Origin: Aquimarina sp. MAR_2010_214
Lineage (GTDB): Bacteria; Bacteroidota; Bacteroidia; Flavobacteriales; Flavobacteriaceae
DNA: 64,000 bases
NCBI RefSeq assembly: GCF_002846555.1
Contig: NZ_PJMS01000001.1
Location: 2,790,001-2,854,000 of the forward strand
Reading direction: 5' to 3'
Below are positions 18,801-26,548 of the stretch, in pieces. The translations under genes and the position numbers were made by a program. How positions within the stretch are numbered: the first letter of the stretch is position 1; each line of letters begins with the position of its first letter. The notes under the pieces are model-generated. The model had not been told where the DNA came from. It saw only the letters and a list, made by a program, of their open reading frames with translations, and made no database searches.

Positions 18801-19092
18801 TTTTGATGGAGGAAGTAGCTTAATGACTGAAACTACAAATGGAACCGAATTTAAAATTTCACCAAATCCATTACCTAAAGGAAAATTACTTCAGGTATCG
18901 ATTCCAGGTAACAAAATATCAAATACATCGTATTCGATCATAAATGTTATAGGACAAGTGGTTGGACAAGGAAAGCTTAATAATAATGGTTTAATTAATC
19001 TTGATCGTTTGGAGGCAGGTATGTATATGCTTAGAATCCAAAATTCTGAAAGGAAAGAAAAAGATACAATCAAACGTTTTATTATTGAATAA
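15874..19092 (+). CDS. secreted M36 metallopeptidase (fungalysin type) with MAM-like, GEVED and T9SS domains
   Basis: A 1072-residue secreted zinc peptidase. Signal peptide to about residue 21, then an FTP-type inhibitory propeptide (to about 210). The catalytic domain (about 235-640) has zinc ligands His432 and His436 and catalytic Glu433 (HEYGHG), with the third ligand Glu459 in MGEGWSDWF. A MAM-like domain (about 655-820), a GEVED domain (about 830-970) and a T9SS type A sorting domain (about 990-1072) follow. The start is the ATG at 15874; an in-frame TTG at 15844 lies inside the -7 box. It is monocistronic with a strong terminator. It probably digests extracellular proteins. Confidence 0.95.
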   Translation: MKRGYSFVILLFLIGQTILAQNSNTLVRNHFGNIAKSTTSKASINDFSEWKITDEVPSLKAGITHVYVNQLYNGIPIVDGTYKLTVNNSKITYEIDQFIKGVKSKAISAKASTTEVSAINAVIRAHNLPSAKRLSKTTSKSSGNDVSIFMDSGITQDNEPIKVRQVYKLHNDQLILCWNVNLYEKNGHNWWNSYVDAATSKIIYEDNWVVKCTFKNTDHESHNHESVLFDAKPLVTVSEAPTTALAPDSYNVLAMPIESPTHGSRSVVTNPANTTASPYGWHDTNGSNGAEYTITRGNNVWAQDDSNGDNGTGASPDGGSSLDFNFPLNLNQAPSSYKDAAITNLFYWNNIIHDVFYQYGFNEASGNFQENNYGKGGSGSDSVNADAQDGGGINNANFATPGDGRNPRMQMYLFDKTNPGRDGDFDNGIIIHEYGHGISTRLVGGPSSNVLGGSEQMGEGWSDWFALMLTMKAGDVGTAGRGMGTYVYGQPVDGAGIRPTRYSTDKSINNSDYATITNSNISVPHGVGYVFATILWDMTWALIDQEGFDADIYNGTGGNNIAIKLVVEGLKNTANNPGFVSGRDGILQADKDLYNEKYKCLIWKAFAGRGVGKDANENNNGGSNGKNDQTVSFVNPCDGTDPGTGNCSGDVASFPFSESFETNLGQWAQATSGDDLDWTRKSGTTPSNGTGPSSAADGTYYLYVEASGNGTGFPNKKAILNSPCLNFSSLNTPSLTFQYHMEGSAINSLTVEARIDNTGNWTSVFSKNGAQGSNWNVANVDLAAYAGKASVQLRFSAVTGSGSSGWQSDIAIDNVSIKASGTDPNPPATYCASNGNSSTYEYIKNVKLGTIDNATNASANGYGDHTSLSTNLGANNTITITPGWPNTTYDEGYSVWIDYNQDGDFTDAGEQVFTQSATKTSPVSGSFTVPAGASSGATRMRVSMRYNTVPSSCGSFDYGEVEDYTVVVGTSLDTQSFDGGSSLMTETTNGTEFKISPNPLPKGKLLQVSIPGNKISNTSYSIINVIGQVVGQGKLNNNGLINLDRLEAGMYMLRIQNSERKEKDTIKRFIIE

Positions 19093-19112
19093 CTGATTTG
19101 TAGAGTACTACT

Positions 19113-19138
19113 AAAGACCGTTCGAAAGAACGGTCTTT
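19113..19138 (+). terminator. terminator of M36 peptidase gene
   Basis: An 11-bp stem AAAGACCGTTC with its complement around a GAAA tetraloop, followed by TTT and more T. It starts 21 bases after the M36 stop codon. Confidence 0.9.
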
Positions 19139-19172
19139 TTTGTTTTATAGATGTATTTGATGATATTAGTCT

Positions 19173-20384
19173 TTAAACTAAAGTAGTAATTACCTGTGTT
19201 TCGCTATGCAATGTCTTATGAACCGGACATTTATCTGCAATCTGTAAGATTCTGGTAATTTGTTTTTCATCAAGATTTCCTTCGATTTTGATTTCTCTTT
19301 CGAACGTATCGATTTTTGCTGTGGGATCTTCACAGTTTTCGCAATCTACCATATGAGATTTGCTATAGCTGGTATGTACTTCTACATGCTGTAAATCCCA
19401 CCCTTTTCTGGCGACATACATTTTTATAGTCATAGCTGTACAGGCAGATAACCCAGCTGATACATACTCATAGGGTGATGGCCCAAAATCATGACCTCCT
19501 ACGCTTTCTGGTTCATCAGCAATCAAATAATGATTTCCAACTTTCATTTGTGTTGTATACCCTTCAGCATTTCCTAAACTGGCAACTACATGGTGTTGAC
19601 TTTTAAGTTTTGGTTCTTCAGGAATCTCAATATATCGAGAAGACCATTCTGCAATAACATTTCCTGCATACATAGAATCTTCTTTCCGCATCAGTAAGTG
19701 ATCTGCACCATCTAACGTTATAAAGCTTTTAGGATGCTTAGCTGCAAGATAAATCTCTTCAGCATTTTTTATAGGCACAGTAGTGTCCTGAGGAGAATGC
19801 ATTACCAAAAGTGCTTTATTTAAGTTTTTTGCAACTTCAGGAAGTGATTTGGTTTCTAAATCATCCAAAAACTGTTTTTTTATCGTAAAATCCCTCCCAC
19901 TTAGATTGATTGTGGCTTTTCCATTTATTTGAATTTCTTCTAAACCGCTTTTTAGTAAATGTGCAACATGCTTTGGGTTAGAAGGAGCTCCAATAGTAGC
20001 AATTGCTTTAATAGTATCAATTTTTGCTGCTGCAAATATTGAAGCAGCACCACCAAGAGAATGCCCAATAAGTAGGGAAGGAGCTTTATACTCTTTTGCT
20101 AAAAAACCTGCTGCGGCTACAAGATCTTCGACATTACCAGAAAAGTTGGTGTCTTCAAAATCACCTTCGCTTTCACCAAGCCCGGTAAAATCAAATCTCA
20201 ATACTCCAAATCCTTGAGAAGTAAGTCCTCTACTTATATTTCGTACTGCTCCCAGATTCTTATTACAAGTAAAGCAATGTGCAAATAATGCAAAATTATG
20301 TGGATGCTGATCGGCAGGAAGCTCTAAACGCCCAGATAGTGATTGACCTTCAGCATTGATAAAAGTTACTTTAGAAAGACTCAT
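19173..20384 (-). CDS. alpha/beta hydrolase fused to OsmC-like peroxidase domain
   Basis: A 403-residue cytoplasmic fusion. The N-terminal half (about 1-255) is an alpha/beta hydrolase with nucleophile Ser109 in IGHSLGG, an acid in HSPQDTTVP and a final His in GADHLL. The C-terminal half (about 270-403) is an OsmC/Ohr-like domain with the reactive cysteines Cys315 (LSACTAM) and Cys386 (DKCPVHKTL), used in such proteins to reduce organic hydroperoxides with thiols. The fusion is a known domain arrangement, often named bifunctional alpha/beta hydrolase/OsmC family protein. A plausible role is cleaving a lipid or ester peroxide and reducing the product, which is inference. It is transcribed alone. 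Confidence 0.9.
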   Translation of the reverse strand: MSLSKVTFINAEGQSLSGRLELPADQHPHNFALFAHCFTCNKNLGAVRNISRGLTSQGFGVLRFDFTGLGESEGDFEDTNFSGNVEDLVAAAGFLAKEYKAPSLLIGHSLGGAASIFAAAKIDTIKAIATIGAPSNPKHVAHLLKSGLEEIQINGKATINLSGRDFTIKKQFLDDLETKSLPEVAKNLNKALLVMHSPQDTTVPIKNAEEIYLAAKHPKSFITLDGADHLLMRKEDSMYAGNVIAEWSSRYIEIPEEPKLKSQHHVVASLGNAEGYTTQMKVGNHYLIADEPESVGGHDFGPSPYEYVSAGLSACTAMTIKMYVARKGWDLQHVEVHTSYSKSHMVDCENCEDPTAKIDTFEREIKIEGNLDEKQITRILQIADKCPVHKTLHSETQVITTLV

Positions 20385-20456
20385 ATAAATGATAGTTTGT
20401 ATTAAAGGTCGAACTTTTTACTTTAAAATAACATTTTAAGTACTAATAATTTGAAC

Positions 20457-21446
20457 CTACCTTAACAGGTTCTTTACAATGGCCCAATTCCCTGTATCTT
20501 TAGACTCTTCAGAAGCCATACCTATAGCTTGTAATTCTGCAACCAGATGGGCATTTGCAAAACTTGAATTTCCACTTTCTACAGCATTTAAAAAATGAGT
20601 TATTGATTCTCGCATTCCAGGCCAGTCTGCATAGGGCTGCAATGCAGGGAAATGTTCTGTTAAAGATTTTTCTTTAGTTCTTAGTTTCAATTCGCCTGTT
20701 AAAATATCTATTTGGATCTCTCCCTTACTACCAATAATCTCTACTGTAATTACCAGTTTATCTACACTATCTATATTAACTTTTAGTTCCCCCCAAATAC
20801 CATTATAATCAAATAAACCGATACTTCTACTTTGTCTTCTCCCACTGGTTCCGTAGCCGTCTAGAATAAGAACACGGTTTGGTGTAGCATTAAGTAAAAT
20901 GTTTAAAACATGAACGTACCAGGTTGATAGGCGATTGATATTTGTCGTATCCTGATCCGGTTCTGGTCCCCAATTGGATCTTAAATCAATGCCTACATTT
21001 TGTGGTTTTCCGATAGCTCCATTTTTTATGAGCTTAGCTGCTTCTGATATGACAGGAATAAGCCCTAATTCTAAATCAGCATGTGTAATTTGTGGAGCAT
21101 TTACTAACTTGTCTAATACTTTAGGAATCAAAGCTCTGGTATGCCCAATAGGGGGTTCGTAAAAAACAGCTTTGTCAGAATCTAATGCTGCCAATACAAT
21201 TTTGCCATGTAATGCATCAGGAACAGCAATCATTACAGCATCTATCGAGGGAGAATTTAATAGGTCTTCGTAATTGCTGTATACATCAACTGTATTTCCA
21301 AATTGCGATTTGATCGCCGTAATTGTAGCATCACTTTTTGCAGAAATGGCAACAATATCTGCTCTTCCATCATATGTTAGGGCAGGGATATACGCATCTT
21401 TAACCCAATTGCCGTACCCTATGATTCCGATTTTTATTTTAGACAT
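20457..21446 (-). CDS. Gfo/Idh/MocA family oxidoreductase-like protein
   Basis: A 329-residue protein with an N-terminal Rossmann fold (IGIIGYGNW, residues 7-14) and the C-terminal sheet domain of the Gfo/Idh/MocA family. These enzymes oxidise or reduce sugars and inositols with NAD(P). The family motif EKP is changed to EPP (Glu97-Pro98-Pro99), so the catalytic Lys is absent. The enzyme may use another base or have lost activity. It overlaps the SemiSWEET-like gene by 8 bases, and that gene lies one base from the acetyltransferase gene, so the three form an operon. The context suggests a sugar substrate. Confidence 0.85.
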   Translation of the reverse strand: MSKIKIGIIGYGNWVKDAYIPALTYDGRADIVAISAKSDATITAIKSQFGNTVDVYSNYEDLLNSPSIDAVMIAVPDALHGKIVLAALDSDKAVFYEPPIGHTRALIPKVLDKLVNAPQITHADLELGLIPVISEAAKLIKNGAIGKPQNVGIDLRSNWGPEPDQDTTNINRLSTWYVHVLNILLNATPNRVLILDGYGTSGRRQSRSIGLFDYNGIWGELKVNIDSVDKLVITVEIIGSKGEIQIDILTGELKLRTKEKSLTEHFPALQPYADWPGMRESITHFLNAVESGNSSFANAHLVAELQAIGMASEESKDTGNWAIVKNLLR

Positions 21447-21735
21447 GTTGATTTTTTTTATTCTTTTTAAACACTATTATACACAAACCGATTTGTAAGA
21501 ATAATGCGAGACTATTGGTTGTCCATAAAGCGATTGCTTCAAATCGAAGTCCATAGAGGGCCCAAAATGAATACACAAATAGCCAACCCATAACATAACC
21601 GGGTGAAAGACTACTAGATTGTTTTGATTTATATTCTTTAATGATTTGAATAGCAGTTATGATGCAAACAAAAAAGCCAATAGAAAAACCGATAATTTCA
21701 AATATTGATTCTGGTATAGATTGTAAAAAGTTCAT
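21439..21735 (-). CDS. SemiSWEET / PQ-loop-like membrane protein
   Basis: A 98-residue protein with three hydrophobic segments (about residues 11-32, 46-64 and 68-90), the number seen in bacterial SemiSWEET half-transporters. Matching features are the basic loop after helix 1 (IKEYKSKQSSSLSPG), the Trp/Tyr-Gly pair in helix 2 (FWALYGL) and an Asn in helix 3 (TTNSLALFL). The PQ motif itself is replaced by IQ. SemiSWEETs dimerise to carry sugars across the cytoplasmic membrane. Its place between a sugar O-acetyltransferase and a Gfo/Idh/MocA gene supports that. The family call is by pattern, so moderate. Confidence 0.6.
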   Translation of the reverse strand: MNFLQSIPESIFEIIGFSIGFFVCIITAIQIIKEYKSKQSSSLSPGYVMGWLFVYSFWALYGLRFEAIALWTTNSLALFLQIGLCIIVFKKNKKNQHV

Positions 21736-21736
21736 T

Positions 21737-22306
21737 TTATATAGTTTTTATTATTGCACATGGATTTCCGAAGGCTAATGTATCATCAGGAATATCCTTG
21801 GTTACTACAGAACCTGCTCCTATAGTAACATTGTTACCGATGGTAACTCCTGGTAATATAACACTGTTTCCACCTATCCATACGTTATCTCCAATTTTTA
21901 CAGGACTCGTTAATGTAGTAAAAGGGGCGTTACCAGAATTTTGTATTCTATCAGAAGCTTTTACAGGATGTTTTGCCGTATATATTTGAACAAAAGGCGC
22001 AATTAGCCCGTTTTTTCCAATGGTTATTGTATTATCATCGATAAACATGCAATTGGTATTTATAACTGTGTTTTCTCCAATAGAAATATGCGCCCCATAA
22101 TCGCAAAAAAAAGGTGGTTCGATCCATGCACCATCTCCAATATGTTCTAATAAATCCGATAATGTTTGTTTTTTACCTTGAGTATCTGTAGAATCCAGAG
22201 CATTGTATACCTGCATTAATTTTCTGGCATTATGATACATTTTGATTAATTCTGGATCTCTCGTATCATAGGATTCACCAGCCAGCATTTTTTCTTTTTC
22301 GGTCAT
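21737..22306 (-). CDS. sugar O-acetyltransferase, maltose/galactoside type
   Basis: A 189-residue left-handed beta-helix acetyltransferase of the Maa/LacA/NodL group. The N-terminal cap TEKEKMLAGESYDTRDPEL is typical. Hexapeptide repeats run from about residue 70 to 180, with the catalytic His in YTAKHPV and the acetyl-CoA loop near GNPCAII. It moves acetyl from acetyl-CoA to a sugar hydroxyl. I took the ATG at 22306 (MTEKEKM) because it matches the family start; an ATG at 22312 adds two residues. It is first in a three-gene operon with a one-base gap to the next gene. A -7 box (TAATTTTG) lies about 35 bases upstream. Confidence 0.9.
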   Translation of the reverse strand: MTEKEKMLAGESYDTRDPELIKMYHNARKLMQVYNALDSTDTQGKKQTLSDLLEHIGDGAWIEPPFFCDYGAHISIGENTVINTNCMFIDDNTITIGKNGLIAPFVQIYTAKHPVKASDRIQNSGNAPFTTLTSPVKIGDNVWIGGNSVILPGVTIGNNVTIGAGSVVTKDIPDDTLAFGNPCAIIKTI

Positions 22307-22339
22307 ATGCATGTTTTCTTAAATTAAATAACGACCGTA

Positions 22340-22347
22340 CAAAATTA
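22340..22347 (-). promoter_or_regulatory. Bacteroidota -7 box for acetyltransferase operon
   Basis: Reads TAATTTTG on the minus strand, an exact TAnnTTTG match 33 bases before the acetyltransferase start, between it and the Crp-type gene. It suggests the operon has its own promoter. Confidence 0.5.
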
Positions 22348-22374
22348 GTTTTGTTTGAGAAGAATATTTTTTAC

Positions 22375-22950
22375 CTATGTTAAAAAATGTTGTTTTGCTC
22401 TTAATCTACTTAAAGTAACTTGAGTAACTCCCAAAAAAGAAGCGATATACCCTAATTTTACACGTTTAAACAAATCAGATTTCTCTTGAGTAAAAGTATC
22501 GTAACGTTCTTTGGCAGATTGTGTAGCTAGTGCAATATGACGTAATTCGAGATCAAGAAAAGCTTTTTGATGTGCTATTCTGGACCAATTTGCAATTTCA
22601 ATATTAGTTTCATATAATAAGTTTAATTTATGTACAGGAATAGCATATATAATAGAATCTTCTAATAAGTCTACATATTCGAATCCAGGTTTATTTTCAT
22701 AACAACTTAGCATAGAAAATGCTAATTCCCCTTCTTTACTAAACCAGGTAGTAGCTTCTTCTCCATCAATAATACAATAAGAACGAGTCAATCCTTTTTC
22801 TATGAAATAATAATTCTTGTCTACAACTCCACTTTTAATGAGTATATGTTTTTTAGGAAGATGTAGTTCTGTCATCTTACTTGTTAAGGATGCTATAGAG
22901 GCATCACTTACAGCATACATACTTTTTATACTAGATATAATTTTTTCCAC
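22375..22950 (-). CDS. Crp/Fnr family transcriptional regulator
   Basis: A 191-residue regulator. The N-terminal two thirds form a cyclic-nucleotide-binding-type jelly roll (KKHILIKSGVVDKNYYFIEKG, residues about 33-53, and GEEATTWFSKEGELAFSM). The C-terminal helix-turn-helix is LGYIASFLGVTQVTLSRLR. No Fnr-type Cys cluster is present, so it is not an iron-sulfur oxygen sensor. The ligand is unknown, as for most Bacteroidota members. It lies 68 bases upstream of the acetyltransferase operon on the same strand and may control it, but the operon seems to have its own promoter. Confidence 0.85.
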   Translation of the reverse strand: MEKIISSIKSMYAVSDASIASLTSKMTELHLPKKHILIKSGVVDKNYYFIEKGLTRSYCIIDGEEATTWFSKEGELAFSMLSCYENKPGFEYVDLLEDSIIYAIPVHKLNLLYETNIEIANWSRIAHQKAFLDLELRHIALATQSAKERYDTFTQEKSDLFKRVKLGYIASFLGVTQVTLSRLRAKQHFLT

Positions 22951-22974
22951 GCTTTACGATATAGTTCTTATTTT

Positions 22975-22982
22975 CAAAAGTA
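22975..22982 (-). promoter_or_regulatory. Bacteroidota -7 box for Crp-type regulator
   Basis: Reads TACTTTTG on the minus strand, matching TAnnTTTG exactly, 24 bases before the start codon of the regulator. Confidence 0.5.
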
Positions 22983-23106
22983 AGAATTTAGTATTATCCC
23001 TTATCTTATTTTGTATAATAAACGAATTCGATATCTCTTTTACTGTTTTGAGCAAAAGTAGCTTTGCTCAAAGATCTTTAATTATTAATAATTTACGACA
23101 ACAAAA

Positions 23107-23134
23107 AAAACAGTCACTTATAAGTGACTGTTTT
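23107..23134 (-). terminator. terminator of serine hydrolase gene
   Basis: A perfect 14-bp inverted repeat without spacer (AAAACAGTCACTTA and complement). On the minus strand it is followed by further T residues, and it lies 75 bases past the stop of the serine hydrolase gene. Confidence 0.85.
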
Positions 23135-23208
23135 GATATTACTTATATTTCACGGATTACAAATCCATGTTATTGGGATTTCAAATTCAATAATAATTTT
23201 TTACAACT

Positions 23209-24432
23209 TTAAAGATTTATATAGCTGATAATAGCTTTTTTAATCTTAATTGCAGTTTCAGCATAATAACGCTCGTGAGCATCATCACTGGTGTCATAAT
23301 TGGTTAGAATAAAAAAACCAGAATTATGGCTTCCATTAAAAGAAAGTTCTGTTGTCAATCCGTAGTCGCCACCATCATGACCCAAATCACCATTGTTTTC
23401 TAAATCCCAAAATATAGTATGAGAAGAAGAGGGTATAACTTCTGAAAATAGTAATTCATATGATGCTTTACTAAATAGAGTGGTGGATTCTCCTCGTCTT
23501 CCTTTGATCATATTCATTATGTATTTCATCATATCTTGATTGGATATTTTTACACTTCCGTCAGGGTATGACTCCAAATCATAAAATGGTAATGGAGTAT
23601 TGACATCTCTATACAGGGTGGCAAAATGATTTAATGGTTCTTGATAAGAAAAGGTAGTATTGAACATTTTTAATGGTTTGAAAATATTCTCTTGAACAAA
23701 TTCCCTATAGGATATGGATGAGGCCTTTTCAATCAAGTATGCCATTAGCGAACTTGCAATGTTTGAATACTGCTCATTTGTCCCTGGAGCATTATTGGAA
23801 AAATTATCTGCACTATAATAATCCCCACTTTCATAATAATAAGCTTCAATAAATTCTTTCAAGCTTTTTGATTGACGTTGAATTATACCTTCATTTACTA
23901 ACAGCTGTCCTCCTGTAGTGTTCACGTTTTCATTTGGCAATATGTAGTAAGATGTCACATAGGCTTCTTCAGTATCTACCAGACCTGATGTATGGGAAAC
24001 CAAATGCTTTACCTTAATATCCACAGTATTATTTTTGGGATTAACAATTGGTTGGTCTAAAATATCATTAATGGGAGTTTCTAAGGTGAAAAGACCAAGT
24101 TCAATAGCTTTGACCGTAGCCACTCCGATAAATGTTTTACTTATAGAACCAATGGGTTGTAAGGTTTGATTGTCATAAAGGGAGTTACTTGAAATATCTT
24201 TGTACCCATAACTTTGTTGAAAACTCGGATTTCCATTTTTGGCAATACCTACTGTAAATCCGGGGAAATCAGATTCATCAAGAATTTGTTCTAGTCTTTT
24301 TGATAATGTTTCGGTATCAGTAACCTGAACAACTTTATCCACCGATTCATCATCACTTGAACAACTTAAAAAAAAAGAAGTCATTAATGGAAGCAACAGA
24401 ATTAAAACACTTTTAGAAATACTATGTCTCAT
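23209..24432 (-). CDS. class C beta-lactamase-like serine hydrolase lipoprotein
   Basis: A 407-residue lipoprotein (lipobox FLSC, Cys24, then SSDDES). The catalytic domain is of the beta-lactamase class C / D-alanyl-D-alanine carboxypeptidase type. The nucleophile is Ser96 with Lys99 (GSISKTF), the second motif is Tyr-Ser-Asn in NEQYSNIASS, and the third is the HDGG segment of LGHDGGDYGL. Members include peptidoglycan amidases, esterases and peptidases, so drug resistance should not be assumed. It is transcribed alone, downstream of an AraC-type gene on the same strand (113-base gap), with a terminator behind it and a -7 box (TAAATTTG) 26 bases before the start. Confidence 0.88.
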   Translation of the reverse strand: MRHSISKSVLILLLPLMTSFFLSCSSDDESVDKVVQVTDTETLSKRLEQILDESDFPGFTVGIAKNGNPSFQQSYGYKDISSNSLYDNQTLQPIGSISKTFIGVATVKAIELGLFTLETPINDILDQPIVNPKNNTVDIKVKHLVSHTSGLVDTEEAYVTSYYILPNENVNTTGGQLLVNEGIIQRQSKSLKEFIEAYYYESGDYYSADNFSNNAPGTNEQYSNIASSLMAYLIEKASSISYREFVQENIFKPLKMFNTTFSYQEPLNHFATLYRDVNTPLPFYDLESYPDGSVKISNQDMMKYIMNMIKGRRGESTTLFSKASYELLFSEVIPSSSHTIFWDLENNGDLGHDGGDYGLTTELSFNGSHNSGFFILTNYDTSDDAHERYYAETAIKIKKAIISYINL

Positions 24433-24458
24433 ATTTATGAATTTTTAAAATGAAGCAT

Positions 24459-24466
24459 CAAATTTA
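24459..24466 (-). promoter_or_regulatory. Bacteroidota -7 box for serine hydrolase
   Basis: Reads TAAATTTG on the minus strand, an exact TAnnTTTG match 26 bases before the start codon of the serine hydrolase gene. Confidence 0.45.
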
Positions 24467-24545
24467 GAATTGGAAAGACAGAAAAGAGAAAAGATTAGAT
24501 TTATAGAAGTCCTTAAACGGAGAGTTTAGACAAATTAGGACATTC

Positions 24546-25646
24546 CTATTGTTTACGATATTCTCCCGGAGAGGTTCCTACCAAGGTTTTAAATACATTA
24601 TAAAATGCACTTTTTGATTTGAAACCAGACTCTATACCAATTGCTTCAACAGAATATTTATACAACGCAGGCTCTCTTAATTGATTCTTTGCAGATTCAA
24701 TCCTATATTCATTTACAAGTTGAATAATACTTTTTTTGGTTTCTTGATTTATAATTTGAGATAAGTAACTCTCACTTATTCCTAATTGATTGGCTAAATC
24801 TAATCGGCTTAATAATGGATTTTTGTATAATTCCTCATCTTCCATAAGGCTATAGAATTGATTCATCACTTTTGTAGAGGTAGAGGTTATTGTTTTCTTT
24901 TCTTTTAATTCTGTTTTTTTTAAGTTATTTAACTTTAAATGTTCATGGATTTCATCTCTTTGAATTACAATTTGAAGTTTAAATATACCATAATACAAAA
25001 TCCACCATGATAAAATAGAAATCAGAAACCATAAGAGATTAAGAGAATATTCTGAATCTAAATAAATATCTTCGAGCACTTGCATAAACCAAATGACATG
25101 AGCAAAAATTAAAAATAGGTTGAACCTTAATAACCATTTTTTTTTCTCCTTTGAGATAGAGCTAGAGTTTTCAATAAGGTTTCTACTCCAGATTATCAAT
25201 ATGATACTATAAAAAAAAGATGATATCTCCTCTGTAATATAGAAAAACTGAATGGTAGAGTTGTTTTCTGAAAATGGAAGACTATACATTTTGAAAACAA
25301 AATCTAAATCAAAAAATATATCTATAATTGAAGTTGCGAAAAATGGCAAATAAAGCCAGTTACGCCATTTCTTTTTAAGATATGAGTGGTTTAGTTGTAT
25401 TAAAAAATAGATAAATAAAGTTACAGGAAACAAAAATTCCCACATTAAATCTTTTAAAAATTCAAGAATACCTCCATTAGGATCATACCTCCCCAATAAC
25501 ATAATGCTGTTTATCAAGAATAATGATGTTGAAAGGTATTTATTAGCTTTATTCCTATATAAGTGAGATGTTAAAAGATTAATACTAATAAAATACCCTA
25601 ATGCAGAACTTGAGATAACTACAAAATCTAAAATTGTAATAGTCAT
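24546..25646 (-). CDS. membrane-anchored AraC family transcriptional regulator
   Basis: A 366-residue protein with about seven hydrophobic segments in the first 225 residues and a cytoplasmic AraC/XylS DNA-binding domain at about 265-366. The two helix-turn-helices are LSRLDLANQLGISESYLSQIIN and VEAIGIESGFKSKSAFYNVFKTLVGTSP-type segments, ending in the usual PGEYRK. This membrane-sensor AraC design is common in Flavobacteriia. The signal is unknown. It lies just upstream of the serine hydrolase gene on the same strand and may control it, but that is inference. Confidence 0.88.
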   Translation of the reverse strand: MTITILDFVVISSSALGYFISINLLTSHLYRNKANKYLSTSLFLINSIMLLGRYDPNGGILEFLKDLMWEFLFPVTLFIYFLIQLNHSYLKKKWRNWLYLPFFATSIIDIFFDLDFVFKMYSLPFSENNSTIQFFYITEEISSFFYSIILIIWSRNLIENSSSISKEKKKWLLRFNLFLIFAHVIWFMQVLEDIYLDSEYSLNLLWFLISILSWWILYYGIFKLQIVIQRDEIHEHLKLNNLKKTELKEKKTITSTSTKVMNQFYSLMEDEELYKNPLLSRLDLANQLGISESYLSQIINQETKKSIIQLVNEYRIESAKNQLREPALYKYSVEAIGIESGFKSKSAFYNVFKTLVGTSPGEYRKQ

Positions 25647-25975
25647 TTATAAAGTATTAGAAGCTTTAAGTTTTTACAGTATAAAAAAAGCCTATTTATA
25701 AAACAAAAAGTAAAGAATAATGTTAAAATAATTGTTCCATGTTTCCTGGTGTTGAATGACAATAATTATGCACAATAAGAGATATAGGAACTTTTGAGCA
25801 ATAGCTTAACTGCGATGATTTTATATATAATATTTATTACCAATAATTTTTGATCTTATTAATATTGTAAAAGGTTTGTTATTCTCAAAGTAAAATTGAA
25901 AATACCGTAACCGAAAATAATACCCTGGAATAATTTATTTTTACTATTATTTTAAATATTTTCAGGACTCACGAT
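25647..25975. other. intergenic region, 329 bases
   Basis: AT-rich spacer between the AraC-type gene and the isochorismatase-fold gene, both on the minus strand. I see no coding frame, strong hairpin or RNA gene. Confidence 0.4.
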
Positions 25976-26548
25976 TTAACTCAAAGCATTAAGAAGTGTT
26001 TCTGTAGCTACAATTGTAGCAAATTCATCTTTTAGGCTTGCTATCGCCGTATCATGGATTAATTGAGCACTATACTCTTGACCATTAGTACCGATCTTAT
26101 TAAAAGTGGCAACAGCATCTTCTATCAAATAGGTCTCAAACCCAAAATTACCAGCCATTCTGGTAGTGGTAGATACACAATGATCTGTGGTTAATCCTAT
26201 AATAACCAGAGTATCTATATTTTTTTGTTCTAATTGCTCTTTAAGATTGGTTCCTATAAAAGCACTGTTCACATCTTTTTCGATAATGGGTTCATGTGCT
26301 AGCGGAGTATTAAAATCCATAAAATCATTACCTACATTACCTTTGGCCAAGGGAGAAGCAGGAGTAGTAGAACAATGTTTGATATGAAACACTGGGAGAT
26401 GATGTGCTCTCCAAAATGCCAGAAGTTTTTCCATATTGGTTTCGGCATCAGGATTGTTACGTTCTCCACCCCAATATGCTATGTTTTCAAATCCTTTTTG
26501 AATATCTATTAGTAATAATGCCGGATTGTTATCTTTTAAAATACTCAT
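25976..26548 (-). CDS. isochorismatase-fold cysteine hydrolase
   Basis: A 190-residue hydrolase of the isochorismatase-like fold. The catalytic triad is Asp15 (LLIDIQKGF), Lys91 (EKDVNSAF) and Cys124 (TTDHCVSTT), as in nicotinamidases and related amidases. It has no signal peptide. The substrate cannot be named; nicotinamide, ureido compounds and others are possible. Its ATG overlaps the stop codon of the upstream DUF2490 gene by one base (TAATG), so the two are translationally coupled, though the functional link between a cytoplasmic hydrolase and an outer-membrane protein is unclear. Confidence 0.9.
   Translation of the reverse strand: MSILKDNNPALLLIDIQKGFENIAYWGGERNNPDAETNMEKLLAFWRAHHLPVFHIKHCSTTPASPLAKGNVGNDFMDFNTPLAHEPIIEKDVNSAFIGTNLKEQLEQKNIDTLVIIGLTTDHCVSTTTRMAGNFGFETYLIEDAVATFNKIGTNGQEYSAQLIHDTAIASLKDEFATIVATETLLNALS

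Noticed and set aside
22817..23212. Open frame of 131 codons on the plus strand
   Set aside because: It overlaps the start of the Crp-type gene in antisense and the terminator hairpin, and its sequence is low-complexity hydrophobic.
23209..24432. Reading the serine hydrolase as an antibiotic-resistance beta-lactamase
   Set aside because: The SxxK and YSN motifs are shared by many esterases and peptidases of this fold. Nothing in the context points to drug resistance.
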